Numbered from the stretch's first letter, positions 49,678-59,067 are shown. The stretch: 64,000 nt of DNA from Alphaproteobacteria bacterium (GCA_037200445.1 JBBCGH010000001.1:4461162-4525161); one strand, 5' to 3'. Numbers and translations are program-made. Notes: a model not told the origin generated them from the letters alone.

Positions 49678-49772
49678 CACGTCGCAAACCTGAAAATGCA
49701 TCACGTCGCCGGCGACGATGTCGTACTTCGCGCTCGCACTTAAGCTTCCAGCCTCGCGCGCGCCGGCCTCGC
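49678..49772 (-). pseudogene. decayed fragment of the ychF 3' end (copy B)
   Basis: About 95 bases aligning with 50492-50585, the last codons of ychF (ACGTCGCAAACC, ATGCATCACGTCGCC, CTCGCGCGCGCCGGC shared). The reading MHFRFAT of ychF survives as MHFQVCD. Indels elsewhere. Second remnant of the same 3' end, 510 bases from copy A. Confidence 0.8.
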
Positions 49773-49776
49773 TCCC

Positions 49777-50457
49777 TCAATCCCGACCACGCACCGAAAA
49801 TTCCAGCCCGCCCTCGAACGGCAGCGTCATTGTTCGAAACCCGCGCGCGGGGTCGTTGAGGAAGGCAAAGTAGTCCGCATATTCGGCGCGGTATTGTTCG
49901 GTGTTGTCGCAGATCACGATCGCACCCGGCTTCAGGTTCGGGGCCACCAGTTCCAGCGCCGGCCGCGCCATCGCGATCCAGATGTCCACCAGCATGAAAT
50001 CGACCGGCCCGTCGATCTGCCTGAGCGTTTCGCGCAGATCGCCTTCGCGCAGGTCGATGAAGCGGCTCAAACCCGCCTGCTCGAAATGGGCCCGCGCGGC
50101 TGAAGCCTTCGCGGGTTCATATTCGGTGCCGATCACCACGGCATGCCCACCGCCAGCACGGACGTTGTCGCGCACCGCGGCGGCGAGATAGAGCGTCGAA
50201 ACGCCGTAGGAGGTGCCGACCTCGACAACCCGGCGCGCATCGCTTGCGCGGCAGAGCTGGTAGCAGAATTCCGCCTTGTCGCGGTCGAGGGCGACCAGCT
50301 TGTCGCTGCGAAAAGCCTTGGTTGCTTGCTCGCCGGGCTGAGACCCGCCCTTCGCGCGCTGGGCTTCGAAGTTCCTCAGCTCCTCGGCCTGCGCGTCGCT
50401 TTGGGCGTGCAATGCCGAGAGCAGCCGCTCCAGCTCGGGATCGCGAATGACGCTCAA
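49777..50457 (-). CDS. class I SAM-dependent methyltransferase, O-methyltransferase-like
   Basis: 226 residues. SAM motif I VVEVGTSYGVSTLYLAAAVR, then VVIGTEYEPAKASAARAHF, LREGDLRETLRQIDGPVDFM and LVDIWIAMARPALELVAPNL. This resembles COG4122-type O-methyltransferases (catechol or caffeoyl-CoA type), with the metal-ligand Asp candidates in LVDIW and ICDNTE. Substrate unknown. Reads in the same direction as ychF, 33 bases after it. Confidence 0.83.
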   Translation of the reverse strand: MSVIRDPELERLLSALHAQSDAQAEELRNFEAQRAKGGSQPGEQATKAFRSDKLVALDRDKAEFCYQLCRASDARRVVEVGTSYGVSTLYLAAAVRDNVRAGGGHAVVIGTEYEPAKASAARAHFEQAGLSRFIDLREGDLRETLRQIDGPVDFMLVDIWIAMARPALELVAPNLKPGAIVICDNTEQYRAEYADYFAFLNDPARGFRTMTLPFEGGLEFSVRGRD

Positions 50458-50490
50458 GACACGGCTCCCTCGCGAACCCGCGGTGACAGT

Positions 50491-51588
50491 CTACGTCGCA
50501 AACCGGAAATGCATCACGTCGCCGTCGGCGACCTCGTACTCCTTGCCTTCCAGCCGCAGCTTGCCGGCCTCGCGCGCGCCGGCTTCGCCGCCGCCCTTGA
50601 CGTAATCGTCGTAGGCAATCGTCTCGGCGCGGATGAAGCCCCGCTCGAAATCGGTATGGATCGCGCCCGCCGCCTGCGGCGCGCGCGCACCCGCCGTGAC
50701 GGTCCAGGCGCGCGCCTCCTTCGGGCCGGCAGTGAAGAAGGTCACCAGATGCAGCAGCCCGTAGCCCGCGCGGATCAGCCGGTCGAGGCCCGGCTCCTTG
50801 AGCCCGATGTCGGCCAGAAAATGCTCGCGCTCCTCACGCGGCAGCACAGCGATCTCGGATTCGATCTTGGCGGAGATCACGACTGACGCCGCGCCTTCCT
50901 CGGCGGCTCTCTTCTCAACAGCGCGCGCGTAATCATTGCCGGTCGCGGCCGCGCCCTCGTCGACATTGCAGACGTAGAGCACCGGCATCGAGGTGAGCAG
51001 GCCGAGCGAGTGAAACAGCTTCTCTTCCTCGGCCTTGCGCTCGACCATCCGCGCGGGCTTGCCGTCGCGCAGCAGCGCGAGCGAACGGTTGACGAGGTCG
51101 AGCGTCTCCTTCGCCTCCTTGTCCTGGCCGCGAATGCGCTTCTCCAGCGCATCGACGCGCTTCTCCAGGCTTTCGAGATCGGCGAGCATCAGCTCGGTTT
51201 CGATCGTCTCGATATCGGCGACCGGATCGATCGTGTTGCCGACATGCGTCACGTCCGGATCGTCGAAGCAACGCACCACATGCGCGATGGCGTCGACCTC
51301 GCGGATGTTGCCGAGAAATTGATTACCCAGCCCCTCGCCTTGCGACGCGCCCTTCACCAGCCCGGCGATGTCCACGAAGGTGAGCCGCGTCGGCACGATC
51401 TCGGCCGACTTGGCGAGCTTCGCCAGCACGTCGAGCCGCGGGTCCGGCACCGCCACCTCGCCGACATTCGGCTCGATGGTGCAGAACGGATAGTTGGCGG
51501 CCTGCGCGGCAGCCGTCTCGGTCAGCGCATTGAACAGCGTGGACTTGCCGACATTCGGCAGCCCGACGATGCCGCATTTGAAACCCAT
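50491..51588 (-). CDS. ychF: redox-regulated ATPase YchF (Obg family)
   Basis: 365 residues. G1 GIVGLPNVGKSTLFNALT, G3 DIAGLVKGASQGEGLGN, and the altered G4 site N-V-D-E (LYVCNVDEGAA) in place of NKxD, which makes YchF prefer ATP. A coiled-coil arm (EKRIRGQDKEAKETLD) and a C-terminal TGS domain (LVTFFTAGPKEARAWTV to HFRFAT) complete it. Binds ribosomes and affects stress response and translation. 10 bases after pth on the same strand. Confidence 0.95.
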   Translation of the reverse strand: MGFKCGIVGLPNVGKSTLFNALTETAAAQAANYPFCTIEPNVGEVAVPDPRLDVLAKLAKSAEIVPTRLTFVDIAGLVKGASQGEGLGNQFLGNIREVDAIAHVVRCFDDPDVTHVGNTIDPVADIETIETELMLADLESLEKRVDALEKRIRGQDKEAKETLDLVNRSLALLRDGKPARMVERKAEEEKLFHSLGLLTSMPVLYVCNVDEGAAATGNDYARAVEKRAAEEGAASVVISAKIESEIAVLPREEREHFLADIGLKEPGLDRLIRAGYGLLHLVTFFTAGPKEARAWTVTAGARAPQAAGAIHTDFERGFIRAETIAYDDYVKGGGEAGAREAGKLRLEGKEYEVADGDVMHFRFAT

Positions 51589-51598
51589 CTCAAGTCCT

Positions 51599-52210
51599 TC
51601 AGTCTTCTTGTTCGTTGTTCTCGTCTTTCGGCGGGCCGAAGCCCTTCGCGGTCATCGCGAGATGCACCTTGTTCTGGAAGCTTGCATCCTTGCCCTGCGC
51701 GAGCAGCTCGGCGTTGCTAGCGACGACCTCGCACAGCGCCTCGACCCATTCACGGTCGGCCTTCGAGAAGTCGCTCAGCACGTGGCCGTGCACGAACTCC
51801 TTGCCGGGATGGCCGACGCCGAGCCGCACGCGCTTGTAGTCGTTGCCGACATGCGCGCTGATCGAGCGCAGGCCGTTATGGCCCGCAATGCCGCCGCCGA
51901 CCTTCACGCGTACCTTGACGGGCGGCAGCTCGATCTCGTCGTGAAACACCGCGATGTCTTCGAGCGGCAGCTTGTAGAAATGCATCGCCTCGGCAACCGC
52001 GCGGCCCGACTCGTTCATGTAGGTGCCGGGCAGCAGGAGGAGAACCTTCTCCGGCCCGATGGTGCCTTCGGTGGCGACGCCCTGGAAGCGGCGGCGCCAA
52101 GGCGCGAAGCGATGCTTCGCGGCGATCGCCTGCACCGCCATGAATCCGATGTTGTGGCGGTTGGCGGCGTGCTTTGCGCCCGGATTGCCGAGCCCGACAA
52201 ACAGCAGCAT
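51599..52210 (-). CDS. pth: peptidyl-tRNA hydrolase
   Basis: 203 residues. [20 protein letters not shown] (Asn and catalytic His), [40 protein letters not shown] and [13 protein letters not shown] are the family blocks. It frees tRNA from peptides dropped by stalled ribosomes. Member of the common run rplY-pth-ychF. Confidence 0.95.
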   Translation of the reverse strand: MLLFVGLGNPGAKHAANRHNIGFMAVQAIAAKHRFAPWRRRFQGVATEGTIGPEKVLLLLPGTYMNESGRAVAEAMHFYKLPLEDIAVFHDEIELPPVKVRVKVGGGIAGHNGLRSISAHVGNDYKRVRLGVGHPGKEFVHGHVLSDFSKADREWVEALCEVVASNAELLAQGKDASFQNKVHLAMTAKGFGPPKDENNEQED

Positions 52211-52278
52211 GGATCAGGCCATCGGCCGGGAATGCGGGACCGGCCCCGGCGGAAGCCGGGACCGGTGGGCGCTGAGGC

Positions 52279-53007
52279 TTACTTCTTCTCGGCAGCCGGT
52301 GCGGCGGCGCCGGCGGCAGGGGCCGCTGCACCCGGCGCGGCAGGGGCGCCTTCGGCGGGCGCGGCGCCAGCTTCCGTCGCTGCTGCTGCTGCGGCAGCCG
52401 CTGCTGCTGCTGCTTCTGCAGCCGCCTTCATTTCTTCCGCGTAGCCCGACGGCGGCACGATGGTGACGAGCGTGATGTCGCCATGCTCCAGCACCCGCAC
52501 GTCCGGCGGCAGGTTGATCTCGCTCAAGTGCCGCGAATAGTTGATCTCCAGTCCGGTGAGATCGACCTCGAAGGCCTGCGGGATGTTGTCGGCCGCGCAC
52601 TGCACCGAAATCGTGTGCGACACGATGTTGACCGTGCCGCCGCGCTTGATGCCCGGCGCCTGGTCGGCGTTGATCGCACGGATCGGCACGCGCACGCGCA
52701 CCTTGGCGCCCTCGCCGAGGCGCAGGAAATCGACGTGGATCGGATTGTCCATCACGGGGTCGAGCTGGAAGTCGCGCGGGATCACGCGGTGCTTCGTCCC
52801 ATCGACGTCGAGATTGCAGACGGTGGTGAGGAAGTGGCCCGCGTAGATCTTGGTCTTGATCTCCTTGAAGTCGAGCGAGATCGCGAGCGGTTCCTTGCTG
52901 TCTCCGTAGATCACGGCCGGCACGCGGCCTTCGCGACGCACGGTCCGGGCGGCCCCCTTGCCGGCCTTCGGACGCGCCGTCGCGCTCAGTTCATTGACGG
53001 TCGCCAT
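52279..53007 (-). CDS. rplY: 50S ribosomal protein L25/Ctc
   Basis: 242 residues: N-terminal 5S-rRNA-binding domain (ATARPKAGKGAARTVRREGR, VPAVIYGDSKEP, FLTTVCNLDVDGTKHRVIPR) and C-terminal Ctc domain (VPIRAINADQAPGIKRGGTV, SVQCAADNIPQAFEVDL). The last 45 residues are almost only Ala, Pro, Glu and Gly, encoded by GCT/GCC triplet runs at about 52376-52432 that are prone to slippage. Ctc form is linked to general stress in other bacteria. Confidence 0.95.
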   Translation of the reverse strand: MATVNELSATARPKAGKGAARTVRREGRVPAVIYGDSKEPLAISLDFKEIKTKIYAGHFLTTVCNLDVDGTKHRVIPRDFQLDPVMDNPIHVDFLRLGEGAKVRVRVPIRAINADQAPGIKRGGTVNIVSHTISVQCAADNIPQAFEVDLTGLEINYSRHLSEINLPPDVRVLEHGDITLVTIVPPSGYAEEMKAAAEAAAAAAAAAAAATEAGAAPAEGAPAAPGAAAPAAGAAAPAAEKK

Positions 53008-53135
53008 AGCTTTAAGTCCTTGCGTTTGTGAGTGAAGTGCCCTGCGGCGTGCCTCCAGGGGTGTCGGGGCCGCGAGCCGTGCGGCTTATAGCGGCAGGGC
53101 CCGGAAAAGACAAGGAAAGCAGGCGAAACCGAAGG

Positions 53136-53423
53136 CTAGCCGTTGCCGACGTCCGTGCCTCCGGCTGTCGTGCCCTTGCCGATCCTGGCCTCCAGCGCCG
53201 CGATCCGCGCCTTGAGCGCCTCGTTCTCCTCGCGCGCGAGCCGCGCCATCTCTTTTACCGCCTCGAATTCCTCGCGCTGGACGATATCGAGGTCGCGCAG
53301 GATGCGCTCGGCCTGGGTGCGCATGACCGTATCGAATTCGCGCCGCACCCCGGAGGCGACGCCTGCCGCGTCGTTCATCAGGCGGGCGACTTCGTCGAAA
53401 AAGCGGTTGTTGGTCTGGGCCAT
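53136..53423 (-). CDS. ubiK: ubiquinone biosynthesis accessory factor UbiK family
   Basis: 95 residues from ATG 53423: TNNRFFDEVARLMNDAAGVA then VRREFDTVMRTQAERILRDL, DIVQREEFEAVKEMARLARE and a C-terminal coiled coil (NEALKARIAALEARIGKG). This is the COG2960 (YqiC/BMFP) pattern, a trimeric coiled-coil protein that supports the Ubi complex and binds membranes. Confidence 0.88.
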   Translation of the reverse strand: MAQTNNRFFDEVARLMNDAAGVASGVRREFDTVMRTQAERILRDLDIVQREEFEAVKEMARLAREENEALKARIAALEARIGKGTTAGGTDVGNG

Positions 53424-53621
53424 AAGCCACTCCTGGCCGTTCCGGGCAGAGAATGGGGGCTCGGGGGCCAGCGGGCAAGCCCGGGAGGCACCCTCCTCAG
53501 CGGTAAGCGGGTGCACCGATTCAAGAAAAGCCGATTGCGCGGAACGATTTGGTACCCGTCGGCATTAAATGTTGTTTCCGGTACGGGGCACCGGGCACTT
53601 TTTCGGAGGGACTGGGGGGCC

Positions 53622-55529
53622 ATGCAGAACATGGAGCAGGTATTGAGCGGGCTGACGCCTATCCTCATTGGCGACACGCAGTCCGCCCTGATTCTCGACG
53701 CGCTCCCGGTCGCGGTCTATGCCACCGATCCCCAAGGCCGCATCACCTACTACAACCAGGCCGCAGCCGACTTCTGGGGCTGCGAGCCGGAGCTACTTCA
53801 CACTTACTGGTGCGGTTCGTTCAAGCTGTTCTGGCCAGATGGAACGCCGCTGGCGCACGACGAATGCCCCATGGCGATTGCGCTCAAGACCGGGCGCCCG
53901 GTCAGGGGCCTGGAAGCCATCGTCGAGCGCCCCGACGGCGTACGTGTCCCCTGCATCCCCCATCCGACGCCGATCCACGACGCGTCCGGCGCCCTGATCG
54001 GCGCCGTCAACATGCTGCTCGACATCAGCGAGCGGAAGAACGGCGAGCGCGCCGGGCAACACCTTGCGGCGATCGTCGAATCCTCCGACGACGCCATCGT
54101 CAGCAAGGACCTCGACGGCACTATCATCAGCTGGAACAAGGGCGCGGAGCGCCTGTTCGGCTATTCGGCGGACGAGATCATCGGCAAGTCTGTCCTCACG
54201 CTGATCCCGAAGGACCGCCGGCATGAAGAGCCCGGCATTCTGGCGCGTATTCGTAAAGGCGAGCGGATCGATCACTATGAAACGATCCGCCAGCGCAAGG
54301 ACGGAACGCTGATGGATGTTTCGCTGACCGTGTCACCGGTGCGCGACGGGAGTGGACACATCGTCGGCGCTTCGAAGATCGCGCGCGACGTCACCGAACA
54401 GAAGCGCGCGGCCGCCGCGCTCGACCGGCGGGCGGGCGAGCAGGCCGCGCTCTATCAATTCACCGACAAGCTGTTCCGCGCGCAGTCGCTCGACGACATC
54501 TACGACTCCGCGCTGGAAGCGATCCTGCGCGCGCTGCGCTGTACGCGCGCGTCCATCCTGCTGTTCGATGCGGACAGCGTGATGCGGTTCGTCCGCTGGC
54601 ACGGCCTCTCCGAGGGGTACCGCCAAGCCGTGGAAGGCCACTCGCCGTGGACAGCAGACGCAGCCAATCCTGCGCCGGTCAGAATCAGCGACATCGCATC
54701 GGCAGACCTCGACGGCTCGCTGAAGCAGACGGTCGCAGCGGAAGGGATCGGGGCACTTGCCTTTATCCCACTGATGGCGGACGGCCGGCTCATCGGCAAG
54801 TTCATGGTCTACTACGACACGCCCCACGAGTTTGCGGATACCGAAATCGATCTGGCGGTTACGATCGCACGCCAGCTCGGCTTCAGCATCGAGCGTGTGC
54901 GCGCCGAGCAGAAGCGTGACCTGCTGGTCGCCGAGCTCAATCACCGCGTCAAGAACACACTGGCGACGGTCGTTGCGATCTCTCACCAGAGTCTTGCGCG
55001 CGGACGCTCGCCCGAGGAGGCGCACCACTCGTTCGAGCGGCGTGTGCGCGCGCTGGCGCAAACCCATGGCCGGCTTGCCGAGACAAGCTGGTCGGGCGTC
55101 TCGCTCGAGATGCTGCTTGCCGATGAAACGGCGCCCTATCGCGACGAACGGGGGAACGTGCAGATCGCCGGGCCGAGGATCCAGCTCAGCCCGAAGAGCG
55201 CTGTCAGCCTCGGCATGGCTTTTCATGAATTGACAACGAATGCCGCGAAATATGGCGCGCTCTCCACCAAGGAAGGCAACCTCGAAGTGACCTGGAGCGT
55301 CACGACGGATCGCGAGTTGCGCATTCGCTGGCGCGAATTCGGCGGTCCCGCGGTGCAGGCACCCGAACGCCGCGGTTTCGGCCGGCTCCTGCTCGAGCGG
55401 GCGTTACGTTCCGACCTCGATGCGGAAGTTGACCTTGATTTCGCGGCCACAGGCCTCGAATGCGTCATCACCTTCCCGCTGGATCGATCGAGCCCATCGC
55501 GTGATGGCCAGCCGCTTACGATGCAATGA
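53622..55529 (+). CDS. HWE-family sensor histidine kinase with two PAS domains and a GAF domain
   Basis: 635 residues, no transmembrane segment. PAS 1 at about 20-135 (LPVAVYATDPQGRITYYNQA), PAS 2 at about 145-265 (AIVESSDDAIVSKDLDGTII, GYSADEIIGKS), GAF at about 285-425 and kinase core after 435. The phospho-acceptor is the His of ELNHRVKNTLATVVAISHQS and the ATP region includes AFHELTTNAAKYGALS, both HWE traits, with a degenerate rest of the ATPase core. Cytosolic PAS sensors of this class sense redox, light or small ligands. ATGA overlap with the response regulator. Confidence 0.92.
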   Translation: MQNMEQVLSGLTPILIGDTQSALILDALPVAVYATDPQGRITYYNQAAADFWGCEPELLHTYWCGSFKLFWPDGTPLAHDECPMAIALKTGRPVRGLEAIVERPDGVRVPCIPHPTPIHDASGALIGAVNMLLDISERKNGERAGQHLAAIVESSDDAIVSKDLDGTIISWNKGAERLFGYSADEIIGKSVLTLIPKDRRHEEPGILARIRKGERIDHYETIRQRKDGTLMDVSLTVSPVRDGSGHIVGASKIARDVTEQKRAAAALDRRAGEQAALYQFTDKLFRAQSLDDIYDSALEAILRALRCTRASILLFDADSVMRFVRWHGLSEGYRQAVEGHSPWTADAANPAPVRISDIASADLDGSLKQTVAAEGIGALAFIPLMADGRLIGKFMVYYDTPHEFADTEIDLAVTIARQLGFSIERVRAEQKRDLLVAELNHRVKNTLATVVAISHQSLARGRSPEEAHHSFERRVRALAQTHGRLAETSWSGVSLEMLLADETAPYRDERGNVQIAGPRIQLSPKSAVSLGMAFHELTTNAAKYGALSTKEGNLEVTWSVTTDRELRIRWREFGGPAVQAPERRGFGRLLLERALRSDLDAEVDLDFAATGLECVITFPLDRSSPSRDGQPLTMQ

Positions 55530-55939
55530 ATGCGCGCGGCACCAAAGCTGACGACGGGTATCGGGGCGGCAACCTAAACGCGGCGAGTTTCCTCAGCGGA
55601 AAGAGCATCCTCCTGGTGGAGGATGAATTTCTGCTCGCGATTCAACTCGAGGAGCTGCTGCAGTCGCGCGGCGGCACCGTCCGCGGACCGTTCCGCAACC
55701 TCACCGAAGCCATGCAGGCTGCGCAGCGCGCGGATTTCGACTTCGCGATCCTGGATGTCAATCTGAACGGCACGATGGTCTATCCCCTCGCCGACGACTT
55801 GCTCGCGCGCGGCATCCCTTTCCTGTTCCTGAGCGGATACAGCCTGTCGAACCTGCCCGAGCGATTCCGCGCCGTGACACGGCTCAACAAGCCATGCGAT
55901 CCCGAACTGCTGATCACGACCCTGCGCGCCCGGCTCTGA
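55526..55939 (+). CDS. single-domain response regulator
   Basis: 137 residues. A receiver domain begins at about residue 26: ILLVEDEFLLAIQLEELL (acidic pair), DFAILDVNLNG (phospho-Asp), FLSGYS (switch Ser) and LNKPCDPE (Lys). There is no output domain, so it likely relays phosphate or acts by binding a partner. It overlaps the HWE kinase gene by 4 bases, so it is its probable partner. The start adds 25 disordered residues; a later start is possible. Confidence 0.9.
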   Translation: MNARGTKADDGYRGGNLNAASFLSGKSILLVEDEFLLAIQLEELLQSRGGTVRGPFRNLTEAMQAAQRADFDFAILDVNLNGTMVYPLADDLLARGIPFLFLSGYSLSNLPERFRAVTRLNKPCDPELLITTLRARL

Positions 55940-55985
55940 CCGCTTGACTTGCACGATGCCGCGGCGGCATGAGGCGTGATCCATC

Positions 55986-56055
55986 GTGGAGCGGATTTGA
56001 CATTCGCTACCACCCAGGCGCGGGCGCGAAGCGAATGTCAAATCCAAAGCTCCAC
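55986..56055. repeat. hairpin element 3 of the CTAGTG family (diverged ends)
   Basis: 70 bases, GTGGAGC...GCTCCAC ends, stem GGATTTGACATTCGC with GCGAATGTCAAATCC. Core TTCGC/GCGAA is that of elements 1, 2 and 4. Confidence 0.82.
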
Positions 56056-56071
56056 CAGGACGTGATACTTG

Positions 56072-56147
56072 CTAGTGGTCCTTTGATTCTAACATTCGCA
56101 AGAGAGCGTGCCGCACGGGGATGCGAATGTTAGAATCGGACCACTAG
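56072..56147. repeat. CTAGTG hairpin element 4
   Basis: 76 bases bounded by CTAGTGGTCC/GGACCACTAG, stem GATTCTAACATTCGC with GCGAATGTTAGAATC. Ends 11 bases before the lgt start codon, so it forms part of the lgt leader. Confidence 0.88.
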
Positions 56148-56158
56148 TGCCGGCAACC

Positions 56159-56992
56159 ATGCTTCTTGCTCTTCCCTTTCCCAACTTCGATCCGGTGCTG
56201 ATTCACCTCGGCCCGTTCGCGATCCGCTGGTACGCGCTTTCCTACATCGCCGGCATCCTGCTCGGCTGGCTTTACGCGCGCGCCATTATCCGCACTCAGC
56301 GCTTCTGGGGCGGCCCGGCGCCGATGACGGCGACGGATTTCGACGACTTCATTGTGTGGGTGACGCTCGGCATCATCCTCGGCGGTCGCCTCGGCTACGT
56401 GTTGTTCTACAACCCGGACTATTTCGCCGCGCACCCGCTCGAATCGTTTGAGCTGTGGAAGGGCGGCATGTCCTTTCATGGCGGGTTCACCGGCTGCGTG
56501 CTCGCGGTCATCCTGTTCGCGAAGAGCCGCGGCCTTCCGGTGTTTTCGCTTGGCGACGTCACTTGCGCGGTCGGGCCGATCGGCGTCCTCCTCGGGCGGC
56601 TTGCGAATTTCGTGAACGGCGAATTGTGGGGGCGCGCGAGCGACGCGCCGTGGGCGATGGTGTTTCCGAGCGGCGGGCCGCTGCCGCGCCATCCGAGCCA
56701 GCTTTACGAGGCAACGATCGAGGGCCTCGGATTGCTGCTATTGTTGGCGATCTGCATCCGCATGGGCGCTCTGAAACGGCCGGGACTCATCATCGGTATC
56801 TTCGCGGTCAGCTACGCCGTCGCGCGCTCGTTCTGCGAACTTTTCCGCGAGCCCGACGCGCAACTCGGATTCCTCTGGGGCGGCCTCACCATGGGCATGC
56901 TGCTTTCGGTGCCGTTGCTGCTGTTCGGTATCGTGATGATCGTCATCGCGCTGAAGCGTCCGCCGCGCGTCGCGGCGCAGCCCGCGCAATGA
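56159..56992 (+). CDS. lgt: prolipoprotein diacylglyceryl transferase
   Basis: 277 residues, about seven transmembrane helices. [51 protein letters not shown] and [13 protein letters not shown] with RHPSQLYEA are the Lgt signature blocks. It transfers diacylglycerol from phosphatidylglycerol to the lipobox Cys of prolipoproteins. ATG 56159 lacks a good ribosome site because a hairpin repeat ends 11 bases upstream; the GTG at 56147 is an in-frame alternative. It overlaps midA by 4 bases. Confidence 0.94.
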   Translation: MLLALPFPNFDPVLIHLGPFAIRWYALSYIAGILLGWLYARAIIRTQRFWGGPAPMTATDFDDFIVWVTLGIILGGRLGYVLFYNPDYFAAHPLESFELWKGGMSFHGGFTGCVLAVILFAKSRGLPVFSLGDVTCAVGPIGVLLGRLANFVNGELWGRASDAPWAMVFPSGGPLPRHPSQLYEATIEGLGLLLLLAICIRMGALKRPGLIIGIFAVSYAVARSFCELFREPDAQLGFLWGGLTMGMLLSVPLLLFGIVMIVIALKRPPRVAAQPAQ

Positions 56993-58074
56993 CGCCGCTG
57001 GAAACGGAAATCCGCCGCATCATCGCATTCGACGGCCCGATTTCTGTCTCCGACTACATGCGCTTCTGCCTCGGGCACCCGAAATACGGCTACTACGTTA
57101 CGCGCGATCCGCTCGGACCCTTGGGCGACTTCACCACCGCGCCCGAGATCAGCCAGATGTTCGGCGAGCTGATCGGCGCATGGGCTGCCACTGTGTGGGA
57201 GCAGATGGGTGCCCCCGAACGCGTGAATGTCGTCGAACTGGGGCCGGGGCGCGGCACGCTGATGGCGGACGCGTTGCGCGCCGCGAAGGCGCTGCCGGAA
57301 TTTCGCGCCGCGATCTCGGTGCATCTTGTCGAGATGAGCGACGTGCTCGCCGCAAAGCAGCGCGAGGCGCTTGCGTTCTTGGGCGTGCCCGTCGTGTGGC
57401 ATCGCGACGTGCGCGACATCCCGGAGGGGCCGTCCTTGTTTTTGGCGAATGAATTCTTCGATGCACTGCCGGTGAGCCACTACGTGCGCAGCCATCAGGG
57501 TTGGCACGAGCGCGTGGTGACAGTCGGAAACGACGATAGGCTCGCCTTTGCGGTCAAATCGGTCCCGATGCTGAATTTCGAAAAAGCCTTTGCGAGTCGC
57601 ATTGAGGGCGCGACACCCGGCGCCATCATCGAGCACCGTTCGGCCGCTTACGCGCTGGAGGTCACTCGGCATCTCGAGAGCTTCGGCGGCGCCGCACTGA
57701 TCATCGATTATGGTTACACCCGCAGTCAGTTCGGCGAGACGCTGCAGGCGGTGCGCGGCCAGACCTACGTCGCGGTGCTGACCGATCCGGGCGAGGTGGA
57801 CCTGACCGCGCACGTGGATTTCGCAGAGCTCGCACACGCCGGCCGGGCATCGGGCGCGCATGTCCACGGCCCCATCACCCAGGGCAACTTCCTGCGCCGC
57901 CTCGGCATTGCGGAGCGCGCCGCGCGGCTGAAGCAGAACGCAACGCCACAACAGGCCGCCGACATCGACGTGGCGCTTGCGCGTCTCACCGCGCCGGATC
58001 AGATGGGCGAGCTGTTCAAGGTGCTGGCGATCGCCGATCCGAAGCTCGGGTCGTTGCCGGGATTTGACAGGTAG
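56989..58074 (+). CDS. MidA/NDUFAF7-type SAM-dependent methyltransferase
   Basis: 361 residues of the DUF185 family. [59 protein letters not shown] (SAM motif I), [19 protein letters not shown] and [20 protein letters not shown] are its blocks. The mitochondrial counterpart dimethylates an Arg of complex I subunit NDUFS2, so a role in NADH dehydrogenase assembly is likely. Translationally coupled to lgt by ATGA. Confidence 0.9.
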   Translation: MTPLETEIRRIIAFDGPISVSDYMRFCLGHPKYGYYVTRDPLGPLGDFTTAPEISQMFGELIGAWAATVWEQMGAPERVNVVELGPGRGTLMADALRAAKALPEFRAAISVHLVEMSDVLAAKQREALAFLGVPVVWHRDVRDIPEGPSLFLANEFFDALPVSHYVRSHQGWHERVVTVGNDDRLAFAVKSVPMLNFEKAFASRIEGATPGAIIEHRSAAYALEVTRHLESFGGAALIIDYGYTRSQFGETLQAVRGQTYVAVLTDPGEVDLTAHVDFAELAHAGRASGAHVHGPITQGNFLRRLGIAERAARLKQNATPQQAADIDVALARLTAPDQMGELFKVLAIADPKLGSLPGFDR

Positions 58075-58085
58075 GCCTCTCACCG

Positions 58086-58200
58086 GTCATTCCGGGGCGC
58101 GCCGAAGGCGCGAGCCCGGAATCCATAACCACAGTCGGTGCGATAACGTGAGATTCGTGGTTATGGATTCCGGCCCTCGCTTCCGCTCGGCCGGAATGAC
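58086..58200. repeat. long GTCATTCCGG/CCGGAATGAC inverted repeat
   Basis: 115 bases with outer GTCATTCCGG/CCGGAATGAC arms and inner GGAATCCATAACCAC/GTGGTTATGGATTCC arms. A second copy is at 61593-61758. It sits between midA and pgeF. Confidence 0.87.
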
Positions 58201-58206
58201 GAAAGC

Positions 58207-58971
58207 ATGATCCAGGCCTCTTCCCTCGTCTCCCCAAACATCCGCCACGCCTTCTTCACGCGCGCAGGCGGCGTGTCCTCGGGTATCTATGACAGCCTCA
58301 ACGGCGGGATCGGGTCGAATGACGCCCCGGAGAACGTGACGGAGAATCGCGCACGCATGGCGGCCGCGCTCGGCGTCGCGGCGACGCACCTCGTGAGCTG
58401 CTACCAGATTCACTCGCCCAACGTGGTCGTCGCCGCGGCGCCCTGGACGCGCGAGACCCCGCCGCGCGCCGATGCCATCGTCACGCGAGTCGCGGGCCTC
58501 GCGGTCGGCGTCGGCACCGCCGACTGCGGGCCGGTGCTGTTTGCGGACAGTGAGGCCGGCGTCGTCGGCGCCGCGCATGCCGGCTGGAAGGGCGCCCTCA
58601 CGGGCGTGCTCGAGGCAACCATCGCCGCAATGGAAAAGCTCGGCGCGGCGCGCGAACGCATTTGCGCCGCGATCGGGCCGCTGATCCGGCAGCCGAGCTA
58701 CGAAGTGGGGCCGGAATTCGTCGAACGCTTCCACGCCGGCGATGCGGCCAGCGAAAAATTCTTCAGGCCGGCGGCGCGCGAAAATCACGCCATGTTCGAC
58801 CTGCCCGGCTACATCAGGTCACGGCTCGAACGCGCAGAAATCAAAAGCGTCGAGGACCTCGGGCTCTGCACCTACGCGGATCCGGCGCGCTTCTTCAGTT
58901 ACCGCCGCACCACGCATCGCGGCGAGCCGGATTATGGCCGCCATATCAACGCGATCGCGCTCGTGGGGTAA
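58207..58971 (+). CDS. pgeF: peptidoglycan editing factor PgeF (YfiH/polyphenol oxidase family)
   Basis: 254 residues. RHAFFTRAGGVSSGIYDSLN, VSCYQIHSPNVVV, ADAIVTRVAGLAVGVGTADC (zinc-type Cys), VVGAAHAGWKGALTGVLEAT, AIGPLIRQPSYEVGPEF and FFSYRRTTHRGEPDYGRH are the family blocks; the His-Cys-His site binds zinc or copper. In E. coli YfiH removes mis-incorporated L-Ser from peptidoglycan precursors. Reads with lgt-midA after an intergenic repeat. Confidence 0.9.
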   Translation: MIQASSLVSPNIRHAFFTRAGGVSSGIYDSLNGGIGSNDAPENVTENRARMAAALGVAATHLVSCYQIHSPNVVVAAAPWTRETPPRADAIVTRVAGLAVGVGTADCGPVLFADSEAGVVGAAHAGWKGALTGVLEATIAAMEKLGAARERICAAIGPLIRQPSYEVGPEFVERFHAGDAASEKFFRPAARENHAMFDLPGYIRSRLERAEIKSVEDLGLCTYADPARFFSYRRTTHRGEPDYGRHINAIALVG

Positions 58972-59067
58972 GGCGGCTGGACTGCCCCGCGGTTTTAGCG
59001 CTATTTCACCTCCTGGCAGGCGACGGGGTCGCAGAACCCTAGCGTCCGGTCACAGGGTGGTGCACGG

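Noticed and set aside
53541-53566. Possible EcfG promoter before the HWE kinase (GGAAC-N17-CATT)
   Set aside because: The -10 box has one mismatch to CGTT in a short motif, too weak to claim.
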